NCBI GenBank assembly: GCA_002428485.1
Contig: DIWM01000014.1
Coordinates: 51,922-115,921, forward strand
Source: Deltaproteobacteria bacterium UBA6106
GTDB taxonomy: Bacteria; Desulfobacterota; Syntrophorhabdia; Syntrophorhabdales; Syntrophorhabdaceae
Reading direction: 5' to 3'
DNA: 64,000 bases
Shown: positions 25,622 to 35,200 of the stretch, one piece after another
How the letters are laid out: each line of letters starts with the position of its first letter
How positions within the stretch are numbered: the first letter of the stretch is position 1
Notes under the pieces: model-generated
What the model saw: only the letters and a program-made list of their open reading frames with translations
What the model was told of the DNA's origin: nothing
The model's database searches: none
Translations under genes and position numbers: made by a program

Positions 25622-27283
25622 CTACGCTTCAAGCTTGAATTCGCCGACCGTCTTTTGCAGATTTATTGACAATCTCGACAGCTCTGCTGCGGCCTGCGTT
25701 GTATGGCTCGAGCTCTCTGAGGTTTCTCTCGATGCCGATGCGATCTGCCCTATATCCTTGGTTATTTCTTCGGAGGTCGTTGACATCTCCTCGGTGGCCG
25801 ATGCGATCTGCTGGACCATGAGCTGAAGCTCATCTGCCTTTTCAACAATATTTTTCAGCGCCTCGCCCGCATGGGCTGAAAGCTCCACGCCGACAGTGAC
25901 CTTGCCCGAGGCGTTTTCCATAGAATCCACCGCCTTGAACACCTCTTCCTGTATCGTCTTTATCATGGCGCTGATCTCCGAGGTGGCATTGGCAGTTCTT
26001 TCGGCAAGCTTCCGCACCTCGTCTGCCACAACCGCAAAACCTCGCCCCTGCTCTCCCGCACGGGCCGCCTCGATCGCCGCATTCAGCGCAAGAAGGTTCG
26101 TCTGGTCTGCGATATCGCCGATAACATCTACAATTTCTCCAATTTGTCTGGAGCGATCACCGAGGGACCGTACAAATTCTGAAGACGCGTCAACCGTTTC
26201 AGCGATCTCTTTAACCTCTGTAACCGATTTGTCCACAATGCCCTGCCCGTCTTTTGCGACCGCCAGGGTTACCTGCGCCGCGCCGGCGATATTGTTCACG
26301 TTCTGCGCAATATCCATTATCGTCTGCGACATCTCCTCCGCGGCGGTGGCCACCTGGGAAGACCTCTGTTCCTGTTCCGTCGAAAGGGTTAACATCTGCC
26401 CGGCATTTTCGTTGAGCTTTTGGCCGGACGAGGCGACGTTATCCGACGCCTGCTGCACATCCGCCACGACACTTCTCCATTTTTCTATCATGTTTTTCAT
26501 GGCAGAAAGCAGTTGTCCTATCTCGTCATTCCGCTGTGTTTCGATCCGGATGCTCAGGTCGCCTTCGGCGAGGCTGTTTGCGACAGGGATGAGCTGCCTG
26601 AGCGGGTTCATTATCTTCCTTATGAAACCGAACAGGAGGAAATTGATAGCAACAATGAGGCAGACGGCAATGATGCCGATTACGAGGATGATGCGATTGA
26701 AGGTTGCAAAATAATCGCTCTTCGGCAATGCCACGCCCATAGCGCCGATGACCTTGCCTTCCTTGTCTTTGATCGGGTCATAGGCGGAAAAAAACGGCCT
26801 TCCGTTTAAAATGACTTCTTCCCGGTACGCCTGGCCTCTTTTAATGACCGCATCATAAGCTGGGCCCTGCAATTTTGATCCCAGGGCGCGATTTCCATCG
26901 GGGTTGACGAGGCTTGTTGATGCGCGAACATCCTTCATGAAGATCGTTGCGACGCCGCCAAACAAATTTTTTACCTGGTCGACAATAACAACGTCATCAT
27001 TTAATGCATAAAAGCTTATCAGCAGCTTATCGCCCTCGATCCTAATATTTGCAGATCTCATCTTATCTTCGAGCCTTGCGTTCTGTGAAAGGTTGGTATC
27101 CTTTGTCAGAAGCAATTCCCAGAAGACCTTGAGCCTGTTGTCAAGGGTAACCTGCGCCTGTTTTACAAGGTCGCTTCGCACCTGCCACAGGCAGGCAAAA
27201 GCCGTGATAGCGATGCAGGCAACAACAAGGAAGGACCCCAGGAAAGTAAACTTTTTTGTCATGCTGAAATTTTTAAAAGACAT
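25622..27283 (-). CDS. Methyl-accepting chemotaxis protein
   Basis: 553 residues. Helix 1 spans residues 10-30. A periplasmic Cache-type sensor runs to about residue 190, with the family stretch GVATIFMKDVRASTSLV and NGRPFFSAYDPI. Helix 2 is near residues 190-212. A HAMP domain follows (PLRQLIPVANSLAEGDLSIR). The cytoplasmic signalling hairpin carries the highly conserved DQTNLLALNAAIEAARAGEQ tip that contacts CheA/CheW. No C-terminal CheR-binding pentapeptide is seen. Cache domains of this class usually bind small organic acids or similar ligands; the ligand is unknown. Chemotaxis genes are not nearby, so this is an orphan receptor, transcribed away from queH. Confidence 0.95.
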   Translation of the reverse strand: MSFKNFSMTKKFTFLGSFLVVACIAITAFACLWQVRSDLVKQAQVTLDNRLKVFWELLLTKDTNLSQNARLEDKMRSANIRIEGDKLLISFYALNDDVVIVDQVKNLFGGVATIFMKDVRASTSLVNPDGNRALGSKLQGPAYDAVIKRGQAYREEVILNGRPFFSAYDPIKDKEGKVIGAMGVALPKSDYFATFNRIILVIGIIAVCLIVAINFLLFGFIRKIMNPLRQLIPVANSLAEGDLSIRIETQRNDEIGQLLSAMKNMIEKWRSVVADVQQASDNVASSGQKLNENAGQMLTLSTEQEQRSSQVATAAEEMSQTIMDIAQNVNNIAGAAQVTLAVAKDGQGIVDKSVTEVKEIAETVDASSEFVRSLGDRSRQIGEIVDVIGDIADQTNLLALNAAIEAARAGEQGRGFAVVADEVRKLAERTANATSEISAMIKTIQEEVFKAVDSMENASGKVTVGVELSAHAGEALKNIVEKADELQLMVQQIASATEEMSTTSEEITKDIGQIASASRETSESSSHTTQAAAELSRLSINLQKTVGEFKLEA

Positions 27284-27426
27284 AACGTTCCCCCATATGA
27301 TTTTTTACCTCGTTCAAACTCATGGAAAGCGTTTTTTCTCTAAAGTATTATCGTTCGATCCGGGAAAAGGTTTAGTATTTTGCTCTCTTTATGGAAAAAT
27401 ATACAGAGAGGTGCTACAATGCTCTC

Positions 27427-27972
27427 ATGGAAATAAAGGGCAAAAAGGTCTTGCTGCACATATGCTGCGCACCGTGCAGCATATACACGATAAAGCATCT
27501 AAGAAACGAGGGTGCACAAGCGTCAGGGTTTTTTTACAACCCCAACATCCACCCCTATACGGAATTCATGAAGAGGCTGGAGACGCTTGATAATTATGTA
27601 AAGATTGCGCTCATGCCGCTTTTTGTCGATAGGTCTTACGACCTCGAGGCGTTTCTCATGGGCGCCCTCGAACACGGCAGGGACCGCTGCCTCTTCTGCT
27701 ACAGGATGAGGCTTGAGAAAACCTTTCTGAAAGGCATCGAAATCGGCGCGGATGCAATCACGACAACCCTTCTTTACAGCAAATATCAGAGACACGACGA
27801 CATAAAGGTCGTCGGCGAGGGATTGGCACAGGCATACGGCATACCCTTCCTCTACAGGGATTTTCGTGAAGGCTGGAAAGACGGCATAGAGGAATCAAAG
27901 AAGATCAACATGTACAGGCAGCAGTACTGCGGCTGCATCTTCAGCGAAAAAGAGCGTTATGGAGGCGGATAA
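27427..27972 (+). CDS. queH: Epoxyqueuosine reductase QueH
   Basis: 181 residues from ATG 27427 (MEIKGKKVLLHICCAPCS); an in-frame ATG at 27391 lacks a ribosome-binding site. Conserved cysteine motifs are HICCAPCS at the start, RCLFCYRMRL near residue 80 and QYCGCIFSEKER at the end. QueH is the cobalamin-independent enzyme for the last step of queuosine synthesis in tRNA. The Shine-Dalgarno candidate gagagg is 16 nt before the ATG, but gagag can pair with ctctc just before it, bringing it closer. The stop overlaps the ATG of the DUF2905 gene by one base. It starts a queH-DUF2905-queC-queE run. Confidence 0.92.
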   Translation: MEIKGKKVLLHICCAPCSIYTIKHLRNEGAQASGFFYNPNIHPYTEFMKRLETLDNYVKIALMPLFVDRSYDLEAFLMGALEHGRDRCLFCYRMRLEKTFLKGIEIGADAITTTLLYSKYQRHDDIKVVGEGLAQAYGIPFLYRDFREGWKDGIEESKKINMYRQQYCGCIFSEKERYGGG

Positions 27973-28184
27973 TGCCCGCAATGGGTAAGGTCTTCATCGT
28001 TCTCGGCGTCCTCTTTATTGTAATGGGACTTGCCTTTATGTTCGGCGACAGGATCCCTTTTCTCGGGAAGCTGCCAGGTGATATCTATATAAAAAGGGAG
28101 CGGTTCAGCTTCTATTTCCCCCTCACAACGAGCATCCTCATCAGCATAGTTCTGACGATCCTTTTCTCCATTTTCAGGAAATAA
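27972..28184 (+). CDS. DUF2905 family small membrane protein
   Basis: 70 residues with two membrane helices: residues 6-27 (VFIVLGVLFIVMGLAFMFG) and 46-66. The conserved central motif FLGKLPGDIYIKRE between them identifies DUF2905. Function is unknown. DUF2905 genes often sit beside queA or ruvABC genes, so finding it inside a queuosine gene run fits the family pattern. It overlaps queH by one base and its TAA lies inside a palindrome that reaches the queC start. Confidence 0.88.
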   Translation: MPAMGKVFIVLGVLFIVMGLAFMFGDRIPFLGKLPGDIYIKRERFSFYFPLTTSILISIVLTILFSIFRK

Positions 28185-28197
28185 CGGTAACCGTTAT
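28181..28197 (+). promoter_or_regulatory. Perfect palindrome across the DUF2905 stop and queC start
   Basis: ataacggt-a-accgttat has 8-bp arms. It contains the upstream TAA and the first two bases of the queC ATG. The nearest Shine-Dalgarno-like aggaa is 15 bases from the ATG, so folding could shorten that distance or block the start. Confidence 0.45.
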
Positions 28198-28906
28198 GAA
28201 ATCGCAAAAACCAAGGGCGGTTGTCTTGCTGAGCGGCGGGCTTGATTCAACGACAACTCTCGCCATCGCCCGCCGGCAGGGATATGAAATATACGCCATC
28301 ACATTCAGCTATGGCCAGCGTCATGAAATAGAGGTCACGGCCGCTGAAAGGATTGCCATGTTTTTCGATGTCGCCAGGCATATTACAATAGATATCGACC
28401 TTCGGCGTTTCGGGGGCTCTGCGCTAACCGATAACATCCCTGTCCCGAAAGGTCGCGGAAACGATGAGATCTCTCACGATATACCGTCTACCTATGTCCC
28501 CGCACGAAACACCATCTTCCTTTCTTTGGCGCTTGCCTGGGCAGAGACACTGGGAGCCCACGACATCTTCATCGGCGTTAATGCCCTCGACTACAGTGGT
28601 TACCCTGACTGCCGGCCTGCATATATTGAGGCCTTTGAAAAGATGGCAGACCTTGCTACAAAGGCCGGCGTCGACGGCGCACACTTTACCATCCATACAC
28701 CGCTTATCAATATGACCAAGGCGGAGATCATAGTGAAAGGCCGTGAGCTGGGAGTTGACTTTTCGATGACAAGCTCCTGTTACGACCCTGCACCTGACGG
28801 TAAGCCATGCGGACAATGCGATGCCTGCATATTGCGGCGGAAAGGTTTCGCTGAGAGCGGCTTCGCAGACCCTTTATTGTATAAAAAAGACGGGGAGCAT
28901 CCATAA
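28196..28906 (+). CDS. queC: 7-cyano-7-deazaguanine synthase
   Basis: 236 residues. The PP-loop is VVLLSGGLDSTTTLAIA, and a C-terminal zinc site is formed by SCYDP...CGQCDACILR. QueC converts 7-carboxy-7-deazaguanine and ammonia, with ATP, to preQ0, a queuosine precursor. Its stop shares one base with the ATG of queE (TAATG). Length and motifs are normal. Confidence 0.96.
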   Translation: MKSQKPRAVVLLSGGLDSTTTLAIARRQGYEIYAITFSYGQRHEIEVTAAERIAMFFDVARHITIDIDLRRFGGSALTDNIPVPKGRGNDEISHDIPSTYVPARNTIFLSLALAWAETLGAHDIFIGVNALDYSGYPDCRPAYIEAFEKMADLATKAGVDGAHFTIHTPLINMTKAEIIVKGRELGVDFSMTSSCYDPAPDGKPCGQCDACILRRKGFAESGFADPLLYKKDGEHP

Positions 28907-29514
28907 TGGCCTACCGGGTGAAAGAGATATATTATACACTCCAGGGAGAAGGTCTGCACACAGGCAGACCCGCTATCTTTTGCCGGTTCTCGGGGTGCAA
29001 CCTCGCCTGTGATTTCTGCGATACCGACTTCAAAGGTATTGACGGTCCCGGCGGCGGGGTCTTTAAAAATCCCGAAAAGCTGGCGATGGATGTTGCAAAC
29101 ATGTTCCCCGGTCCCGGCACCCATCCTTTTCTCGCTTTTGTCGTATGCACGGGCGGTGAGCCGGCGCTCCAGGTAGACGAGGCCCTTGTTGCCGCCTTCC
29201 ATAACCACGGCCTCGAGGTGGGGATAGAAACCAACGGCACGCTGCCTTTGCCGGGAGGCATTGACTGGGTATGCGTAAGCCCAAAGGCTGGAACCGAAAT
29301 TGTCATCAGGTCAGGCAATGAGCTGAAGCTGGTCTTCCCGCAGGAAGGTGCGGAGCCGGAACGGTTCGAGCATCTGAACTTTAAGTATTTCTTTCTTCAG
29401 CCCATGAGCGGACCCGCCCTGCAATTCAATACGCAAAAGGCCGTAGAGTACTGTCTTGCCAACCCAAGGTGGAGGCTTAGCCTGCAGACGCACAAGCTGC
29501 TCGGGATGCGATAG
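28906..29514 (+). CDS. queE: 7-carboxy-7-deazaguanine synthase
   Basis: 202 residues. The N-terminal radical-SAM site is FSGCNLACDFCDTDF (CX3CX2C), preceded by YTLQGEGLHTGRPAIFCRFS, typical of QueE. TGGEPALQ is the SAM-binding motif. It converts 6-carboxytetrahydropterin to the 7-deazaguanine acid. QueD (which makes the pterin) and the tRNA-inserting Tgt/QueA are not in the window. The downstream cytochrome gene starts 52 bases later. Confidence 0.95.
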   Translation: MAYRVKEIYYTLQGEGLHTGRPAIFCRFSGCNLACDFCDTDFKGIDGPGGGVFKNPEKLAMDVANMFPGPGTHPFLAFVVCTGGEPALQVDEALVAAFHNHGLEVGIETNGTLPLPGGIDWVCVSPKAGTEIVIRSGNELKLVFPQEGAEPERFEHLNFKYFFLQPMSGPALQFNTQKAVEYCLANPRWRLSLQTHKLLGMR

Positions 29515-29566
29515 GCGGCGTGCAATCCTGTTTACAAAACTCCGTTCTTCTGCTACGATCAGTATT

Positions 29567-31237
29567 ATGTACGTCATCATTGCCGTACTGTTCGCGCTCC
29601 TTTTCGCCCCCCTGCATGCCACTGTGCCGGATGACTGTTTTGAATGTCATGACGCCTTCAAAAGATTCAACCACAGCAAAGCAACCTGTACAGACTGTCA
29701 CAAGGACACCTTTTCTCTCCCGCACCAGGAAAAGCTTGCGAAACCATTGTGCGCGGAGTGCCATAAGGAAACCTCTGCTCTATACGTAAAAAGCATCCAC
29801 AGCGCCGGAGGGCTCGCCTGCAAGGAGTGCCACGCCGTCCATTTTATTGATAAGGACAAAAAGGACTGCCTTTCCTGCCACAAAAAGGTTGCGCACAATT
29901 CCATACCGTCCAAAGAAAAACACTTAGCAAGCATGGGATGTACCGCATGCCATGGAAAGATAAAAAAAGGATCGGGCACGGCTCAGTTTCACGTACACGT
30001 AAGCAAGGGCGGTGCGATCGGGAAAGAGGCGATCGACCCTGACAAAAACAGTGTTGTCGATCATACAGAATTGAACCGCTTCCTTGCCTATCTGGAGCAA
30101 AACCATAAGGACCTTTATACAATAAGCAGATCATACTCTGTGGCCGGTGATGCCCACGGTGTTGCCAAAAAAGCACTTCAATGCGACGAATGCCATGGCG
30201 ACAGAAACATCTTCAGGGAGACCCGCTTCAGGCTCTCGGGGGTCTCGTCGCATACGTTCCGTGCCGACCCGAAGATCCTCATCCCTGAATTGCCTTCCAT
30301 CAAAGAGTACAAGGCAACGGTCCACGGGAAAAAGGCGGTTGCCTGTTCTGATTGTCATATCTCCCAGGAACGGATCAGCGACAATACCTGCTTAAAATGC
30401 CACAAAGAGGTTTACGGGGTTTATAAAAACTCTGTTCATACGAAAAAAGGCGCCGCACAGTGTACCGACTGCCATGATCCGCATAGCATAACCGCGTACC
30501 GGGAATATGACGCAAAGCAGAGGATCGGGGTCTGTGCCCGGTGCCACAAGAACTATCTGGAGAAACACGCCTGGCTGCCGCATACCCGCCTCCACTTCAA
30601 CTACCTCGAATGTTCCACCTGCCACAGTCCTGAATCACAAAAGAGCATCGTCTTTTACCTCGGCAAACGGTCAGGCGATAAAAAACAGGCCTTAACATAC
30701 CGGGATATCAGGGACGCATACGGCAGCCATGTCGATCTCAATAAAATTATTGATGCAGACGGCGACAACGCCGTGGCATCGCAGGAACTATCAGACTTTT
30801 TTCTCGTTTTGCAGAGGAAATTCCAGGAGGAGCTTTTCATAGGCGGCTCGATCATCGTGACAAAGGTCCATCACGACTACTCTGAAAAAGGCACAAAACA
30901 CAAGGTATGTACAACATGCCATTCGAGCCATGCCCCGTTCTACGATTCCATGTACCTTATCCTGCCGGATGCGGAGGACCAACTCTACATTCCCGTAAAA
31001 GGCACCATACTCGGGGCAGCGCCCATTTCGGTCTTTACCGACCTTAGCCTCCTCGGTGAAGAAAGGGTAACCTTTGATGATATTAAAATGCTGCTTGGTT
31101 TTCGTGGCAAAGACCGGTCCGGCCAGATGCAGGAGTTGGGGTTCAAGTGGATAGATATCCTTGGCATTGCTCTTTTTGCGGTCATCCTTATATTCATTAT
31201 GCTCCATATAATTGCGAGGATATTTCTGAAACGATGA
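29567..31237 (+). CDS. Thirteen-haem cytochrome c with C-terminal membrane anchor and two EF-hand-like loops
   Basis: 556 residues from ATG 29567, where a signal peptide begins (MYVIIAVLFALLFAPLHA). The frame is open earlier, overlapping queE, without merit. Thirteen CXXCH haem motifs are countable: CFECH, CTDCH, CAECH, CKECH, CLSCH, CTACH, CDECH, CSDCH, CLKCH, CTDCH, CARCH, CSTCH, CTTCH. A single C-terminal helix (residues 532-552) anchors it in the inner membrane facing the periplasm. Two loops fit the EF-hand calcium pattern, DPDKNSVVDHTE (near 165) and DADGDNAVASQE (near 395), each between haem groups. It overlaps the next gene, a cytochrome b, by 4 nt. Together they are a plausible quinol-oxidising or quinone-reducing module (inference). 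No homologue with a known function is recognised. Confidence 0.9.
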   Translation: MYVIIAVLFALLFAPLHATVPDDCFECHDAFKRFNHSKATCTDCHKDTFSLPHQEKLAKPLCAECHKETSALYVKSIHSAGGLACKECHAVHFIDKDKKDCLSCHKKVAHNSIPSKEKHLASMGCTACHGKIKKGSGTAQFHVHVSKGGAIGKEAIDPDKNSVVDHTELNRFLAYLEQNHKDLYTISRSYSVAGDAHGVAKKALQCDECHGDRNIFRETRFRLSGVSSHTFRADPKILIPELPSIKEYKATVHGKKAVACSDCHISQERISDNTCLKCHKEVYGVYKNSVHTKKGAAQCTDCHDPHSITAYREYDAKQRIGVCARCHKNYLEKHAWLPHTRLHFNYLECSTCHSPESQKSIVFYLGKRSGDKKQALTYRDIRDAYGSHVDLNKIIDADGDNAVASQELSDFFLVLQRKFQEELFIGGSIIVTKVHHDYSEKGTKHKVCTTCHSSHAPFYDSMYLILPDAEDQLYIPVKGTILGAAPISVFTDLSLLGEERVTFDDIKMLLGFRGKDRSGQMQELGFKWIDILGIALFAVILIFIMLHIIARIFLKR

Positions 31238-31863
31238 AAAAGATATACCTCCATCCATTACCTATCCGCATATGGCACTGGGCAAACGCCTTCCTCATCA
31301 TTATGCTCATGCTTACGGGAATACATTTAAGGATTCCCGATATCACCCATTTCCCGCAATACGGGGTCACTGTGGCGCTTCACAAATACCTCGGCTACCT
31401 CCTTACGCTCTCCTTCCTCTTCTGGCTCTTCTACTATCTTTTCACAAAGGGTCTGGCAAAGCACTACGTACTCAATGCCGGAGACGTCAAGGGGATTCCG
31501 GGGCAGGCGCTCTACTATCTCTATACCTACTTTACGAAGGGAAGGCCGCCCTTTACCCCGTCGCCCGAAGCAAAGTTCAACCCCCTCCAGAAGCTGGCGT
31601 ACTCATCGGTAATGTTCCTGCTCATGCCGGTTATCATCATAACGGGGATACTCTTCAGCGACATTCTGTTCTTCTTCCGGTATATCGATATGGTCGGCGG
31701 TTTGAGAGCCCTTGATGCGATCCACGTCATAACGGGCTATTGTTTTCTTCTCTACCTCATCGTCCATATCTACATGTCGTCCCTTGGCAAGAACATCACC
31801 ACCTATGTAAAATCGATGATAACAGGATATGCGGAAGAGCCCGACGACGAGAACAAGCCCTAA
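31234..31863 (+). CDS. Cytochrome b561/FdnI-type membrane subunit
   Basis: 209 residues from ATG 31234, overlapping the cytochrome c stop by 4 nt (ATGA). Four membrane helices carry haem-ligand histidines: IRIWHWANAFLI (helix 1), VALHKYLGY (helix 2), AIHVITGYCFLLYLIVHI (helix 4, two His). This is the diheme b pattern of formate dehydrogenase gamma and Ni/Fe-hydrogenase b subunits. The partner is the membrane-anchored 13-haem cytochrome rather than a dehydrogenase, so the likely flow is between the quinone pool and periplasmic haem c. The C terminus is acidic (EEPDDENKP). Confidence 0.9.
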   Translation: MKKIYLHPLPIRIWHWANAFLIIMLMLTGIHLRIPDITHFPQYGVTVALHKYLGYLLTLSFLFWLFYYLFTKGLAKHYVLNAGDVKGIPGQALYYLYTYFTKGRPPFTPSPEAKFNPLQKLAYSSVMFLLMPVIIITGILFSDILFFFRYIDMVGGLRALDAIHVITGYCFLLYLIVHIYMSSLGKNITTYVKSMITGYAEEPDDENKP

Positions 31864-31870
31864 ACCCTTA

Positions 31871-32102
31871 TATCGTCGTTCGTATATCGTATATCGTGAT
31901 TGTAGAGAAATCCGTTCGGCGTAGCGCGTTCGGTGTTCGGCGAGAAATACGGCTCATAGTTTATAGCTGATAGCTCACAGCAATAACAACGAACGAAAGG
32001 CAAGGAAAAGGCAGAATAGGCATTTCGTGCATACTCCATACCGCTATCTCTTTGTTGCTCTTGTTCATCTGCCATGAGCCATGAGCTAAGAGCCATGAGC
32101 CG
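31871..32102. repeat. Cluster of heptad repeats, including an inverted copy of the 7290 composite
   Basis: tatcgta units then ttcggcg/ttcggtg units (31871-31942) are the reverse complement of the 7290-7352 composite, 60 of 63 matches. Inverted tatgagc-type units follow at 31950-31985, and gccatgagccatgagctaag with agccatgagcc at 32071-32102. This covers most of the 380-base gap before the hybrid kinase. In the remaining part (32103-32243) I see no clear promoter. Confidence 0.8.
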
Positions 32103-32243
32103 GTTTCATTGCGTGTTTGCGGGAACAGTCCCATATAGCGATTGACAGGATCGACATTTGGAGCTATTAACATATGGTGTACGGTTAAACAATATTAAAC
32201 AAGCTGTGCGATGTAATGAACAGAACGCCTCCGGGAGCATACT

Positions 32244-35200
32244 GTGGAAGGACCAGATCCTCTTATCCGGTTACAGGGCACCATCGAGGGCAAACTTCAA
32301 GAAAAACTCCGGAGCATCCATTCATATAAAGGACTGCCGGAACAAGAGAGCCTCCGTATTGTCCGGGGATTCCTTGATCCCCTCTTTGCCGACCTGTCCG
32401 GCCGCACAAAGAACAGCTTCGTGCGCCACATCAAGAATCTGCTGCAAGGGTCTGCCGCGCAGGACCGGACCAAGCAGACGCTGGAGACCCTGTCGGCACT
32501 TGAAGCTGCGATAAAGCCCCACGTGAAAAACGTCAAGCTCGCCGTCTCCCTTTGGGACATCCTGTCTGCTGCCAGAATACAGCTGACCAAACATGCATTG
32601 CAGCACAGCATTCCCGCCGATATCTCGGAACAGAAGATGAAGGAAAAGGCGCTCAGGGCATCGGAAGGGCGATACCGCACCCTTGTCGAAGGGGTAAATG
32701 AGTTTATCGTGGTCATCCAGGATGGGAAGGCAGTATATGCAAATCCGAAGATGCTGCACGATGCCTCCATGTCAATGCAGGAATTTGCACAAAAACCCTT
32801 CTTCGATTTTATCTACAAAGAAGACCTTCCTGTCGTAAAGGATTACTACAGCAAGCGGCTGGAAGGCGATACAGCGCATCATTCCTATCCCTTCCGCATT
32901 GTAGATAACAAGGGGCAGGTAAGGTGGATGCAGGGGAGTTCGATCCCTATTGCGTGGGATCAAAGGCCGGCGGTCCTCGTTCTGTTGACGGATATCAGCC
33001 TTCTTAAACATACAGAAGAGTCGCTGTTGGAAAGCGAGAAAAAGTTCAGGGATATTGCCCAATTGACCCCGCAGATCATTTATGAGATAGATGCAGACTA
33101 TCGCCTGACCTTCTTCAACAAGGAAGCGAAGAGGATGCTCGGTTATGCACAGGAAGACATCCACCAGGGCTTTGATATTTTTACATTATTCCCTGAGGAG
33201 GAACGTTCAAGGGTTCGCCATAATTTTAAACAGATTATTAAAGAAGGTTCATCTCATGGCAATGAATACACGATGGTGCGCAATGACGGCACCAGTATAC
33301 CCGTCATCGCCTACAGCGCCCCCGTATTCCGAAACGGCAATTTTGCAGGATTCCGGGGGGTCATCATCGATATCTCGGAACGCAAAAAGACAGAGGATGA
33401 CCTGCGGCTCAACAAAGAGCGCCTTGAAGCGATCCTCCGGCTCAACCAGATGGCCGGCCTGGACCTCCATGCGATCACCGGCTTTACCTTAGAGGAGGCG
33501 GTAAGGCTGACGAAAAGCGCGATCGGCTACCTTGCTTTTCTCGATGAGGACGAAGCGACGCTTACCATGTACTCCTGGTCAAGAAGCGCGATGGATGAAT
33601 GCGCAATAACGGAAAAGCCGATCATGTACCCAGTGCATACGACAGGGCTCTGGGGGGAGGCGGTGCGTCAGCGGCGCCCGGTCATCACCAACGACTACAA
33701 CGCGCCAAACCCTTTGAAGAGGGGATATCCTGAAGGGCACGTCAAGCTTACCCGGCACATGAATGTGCCCATATTCGAAGGCAACAGGATAGTCATCGTG
33801 GCCGGCGTGGGGAACAAACCCGCTGAGTATGACGAATCCGACGTGCAGCAGCTTACATTGCTCATGCAGGGGATGTGGGGGCTCATCAGCCGGAAGCTTG
33901 CCGACGAGGCCCGCAGGGAAACCGAGCAGATGTACCGGAGTGTGATCAACAACATCCAGGACGTCTTTTACCGGTCTGATATTAACGGCAGATTATTGAT
34001 GGGCAGCCCTTCGGGCGTGAAGGTCTTCGGCTACGATTCATACGAGGAGATGATCGGCCTGCCCCTCGAGGGCTTCTGGGTGCACCCTGAGGACAGGGAG
34101 CGCCTGCTCGGCGAGATCCGAACACACGGGAGCGTGGAGGACTTTGAAGGACTGATGAAGAAAAAGGACGGCACGCCCTTCCATGTATCCTTTACCACTC
34201 ACTTTTATTACGACGATGCGGGCAATATCCTCGGCACGGAAGGGGTGATCCGCGATATCACGAAGCGTAAACAGGCAGAGCAGGCGCTGCAGGAATCGGA
34301 GGCGAAGTACCGGAATATCTTTGAAAATGCCGTTGAAGGTTTTTTCCAGAGCTCGCCTGAAGGCCGGTTCTTGAACGTCAACCCCGCCATGGCAAGAATG
34401 TGCGGCTACGCATCGCCCGAAGAGATGATCAACAGCATTACCGATATCGAGTTTCAATTCTACGTCAATCCGGAGGAACGCAGGGCCTATGTTAAAAGAC
34501 TGGAGGAGTCTGACATCGACGAGAACTTCGAGCACCAGGTATACCGTAAGGACGGCTCGATCATCTGGATATCGACGAATACACGCGCAGTAAGGGACGT
34601 TTCCGGGAATATCATCTATTTTGAAGGTACGCATGAGGACATCACCAAGCGAAAGAAGGTTGAGCTGGAGCTTACGGCGAGCGAGCTGTTCCTGAAGCAG
34701 ACCCAGTCCATCGCCCGCCTCGGCGGCTGGAAGGCAAATCCGTATACCGATTATCTCGAATGGACGGATGGCATATATGACATCATCGATGCGCCGAGGG
34801 ATTACAAACCGGGGTTGGCAGAGGGTCTGAAATGTTTCCTTCCCGAGTATATCCCCCACATTGAGGAGAAAGTGATCAATTGCCTGGCAACAGGGGAAAC
34901 GTTCGTCATGGAGGCGGAGGTAGTAACAGAGGCCGGGAAAAAACTATGGACAGAGGTGCGCGGCCTTGCCCCCATCATTCAAGGCGGTCGCTCCTATGTT
35001 GCCGGCACGCTTCAGGATATTACGGCAAGAAAGCAGCTCGAGTCCCAGCTCTTCCAGGCGCAGAAGATGGAGGCCGTCGGCACGCTCGCAGGCGGGGTTG
35101 CCCACGACTTCAACAACATCCTCAGCGCCATCATGGGATACGCAAGCCTTCTGCAGCTCAAAATAGAAAGGGATAGCCCGTTATCCTCTTATATCACCCA

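Noticed and set aside
27284..27426. preQ1 riboswitch upstream of queH
   Set aside because: The short leader lacks a recognisable preQ1 aptamer; only a gagag/ctctc stem near the start was seen.
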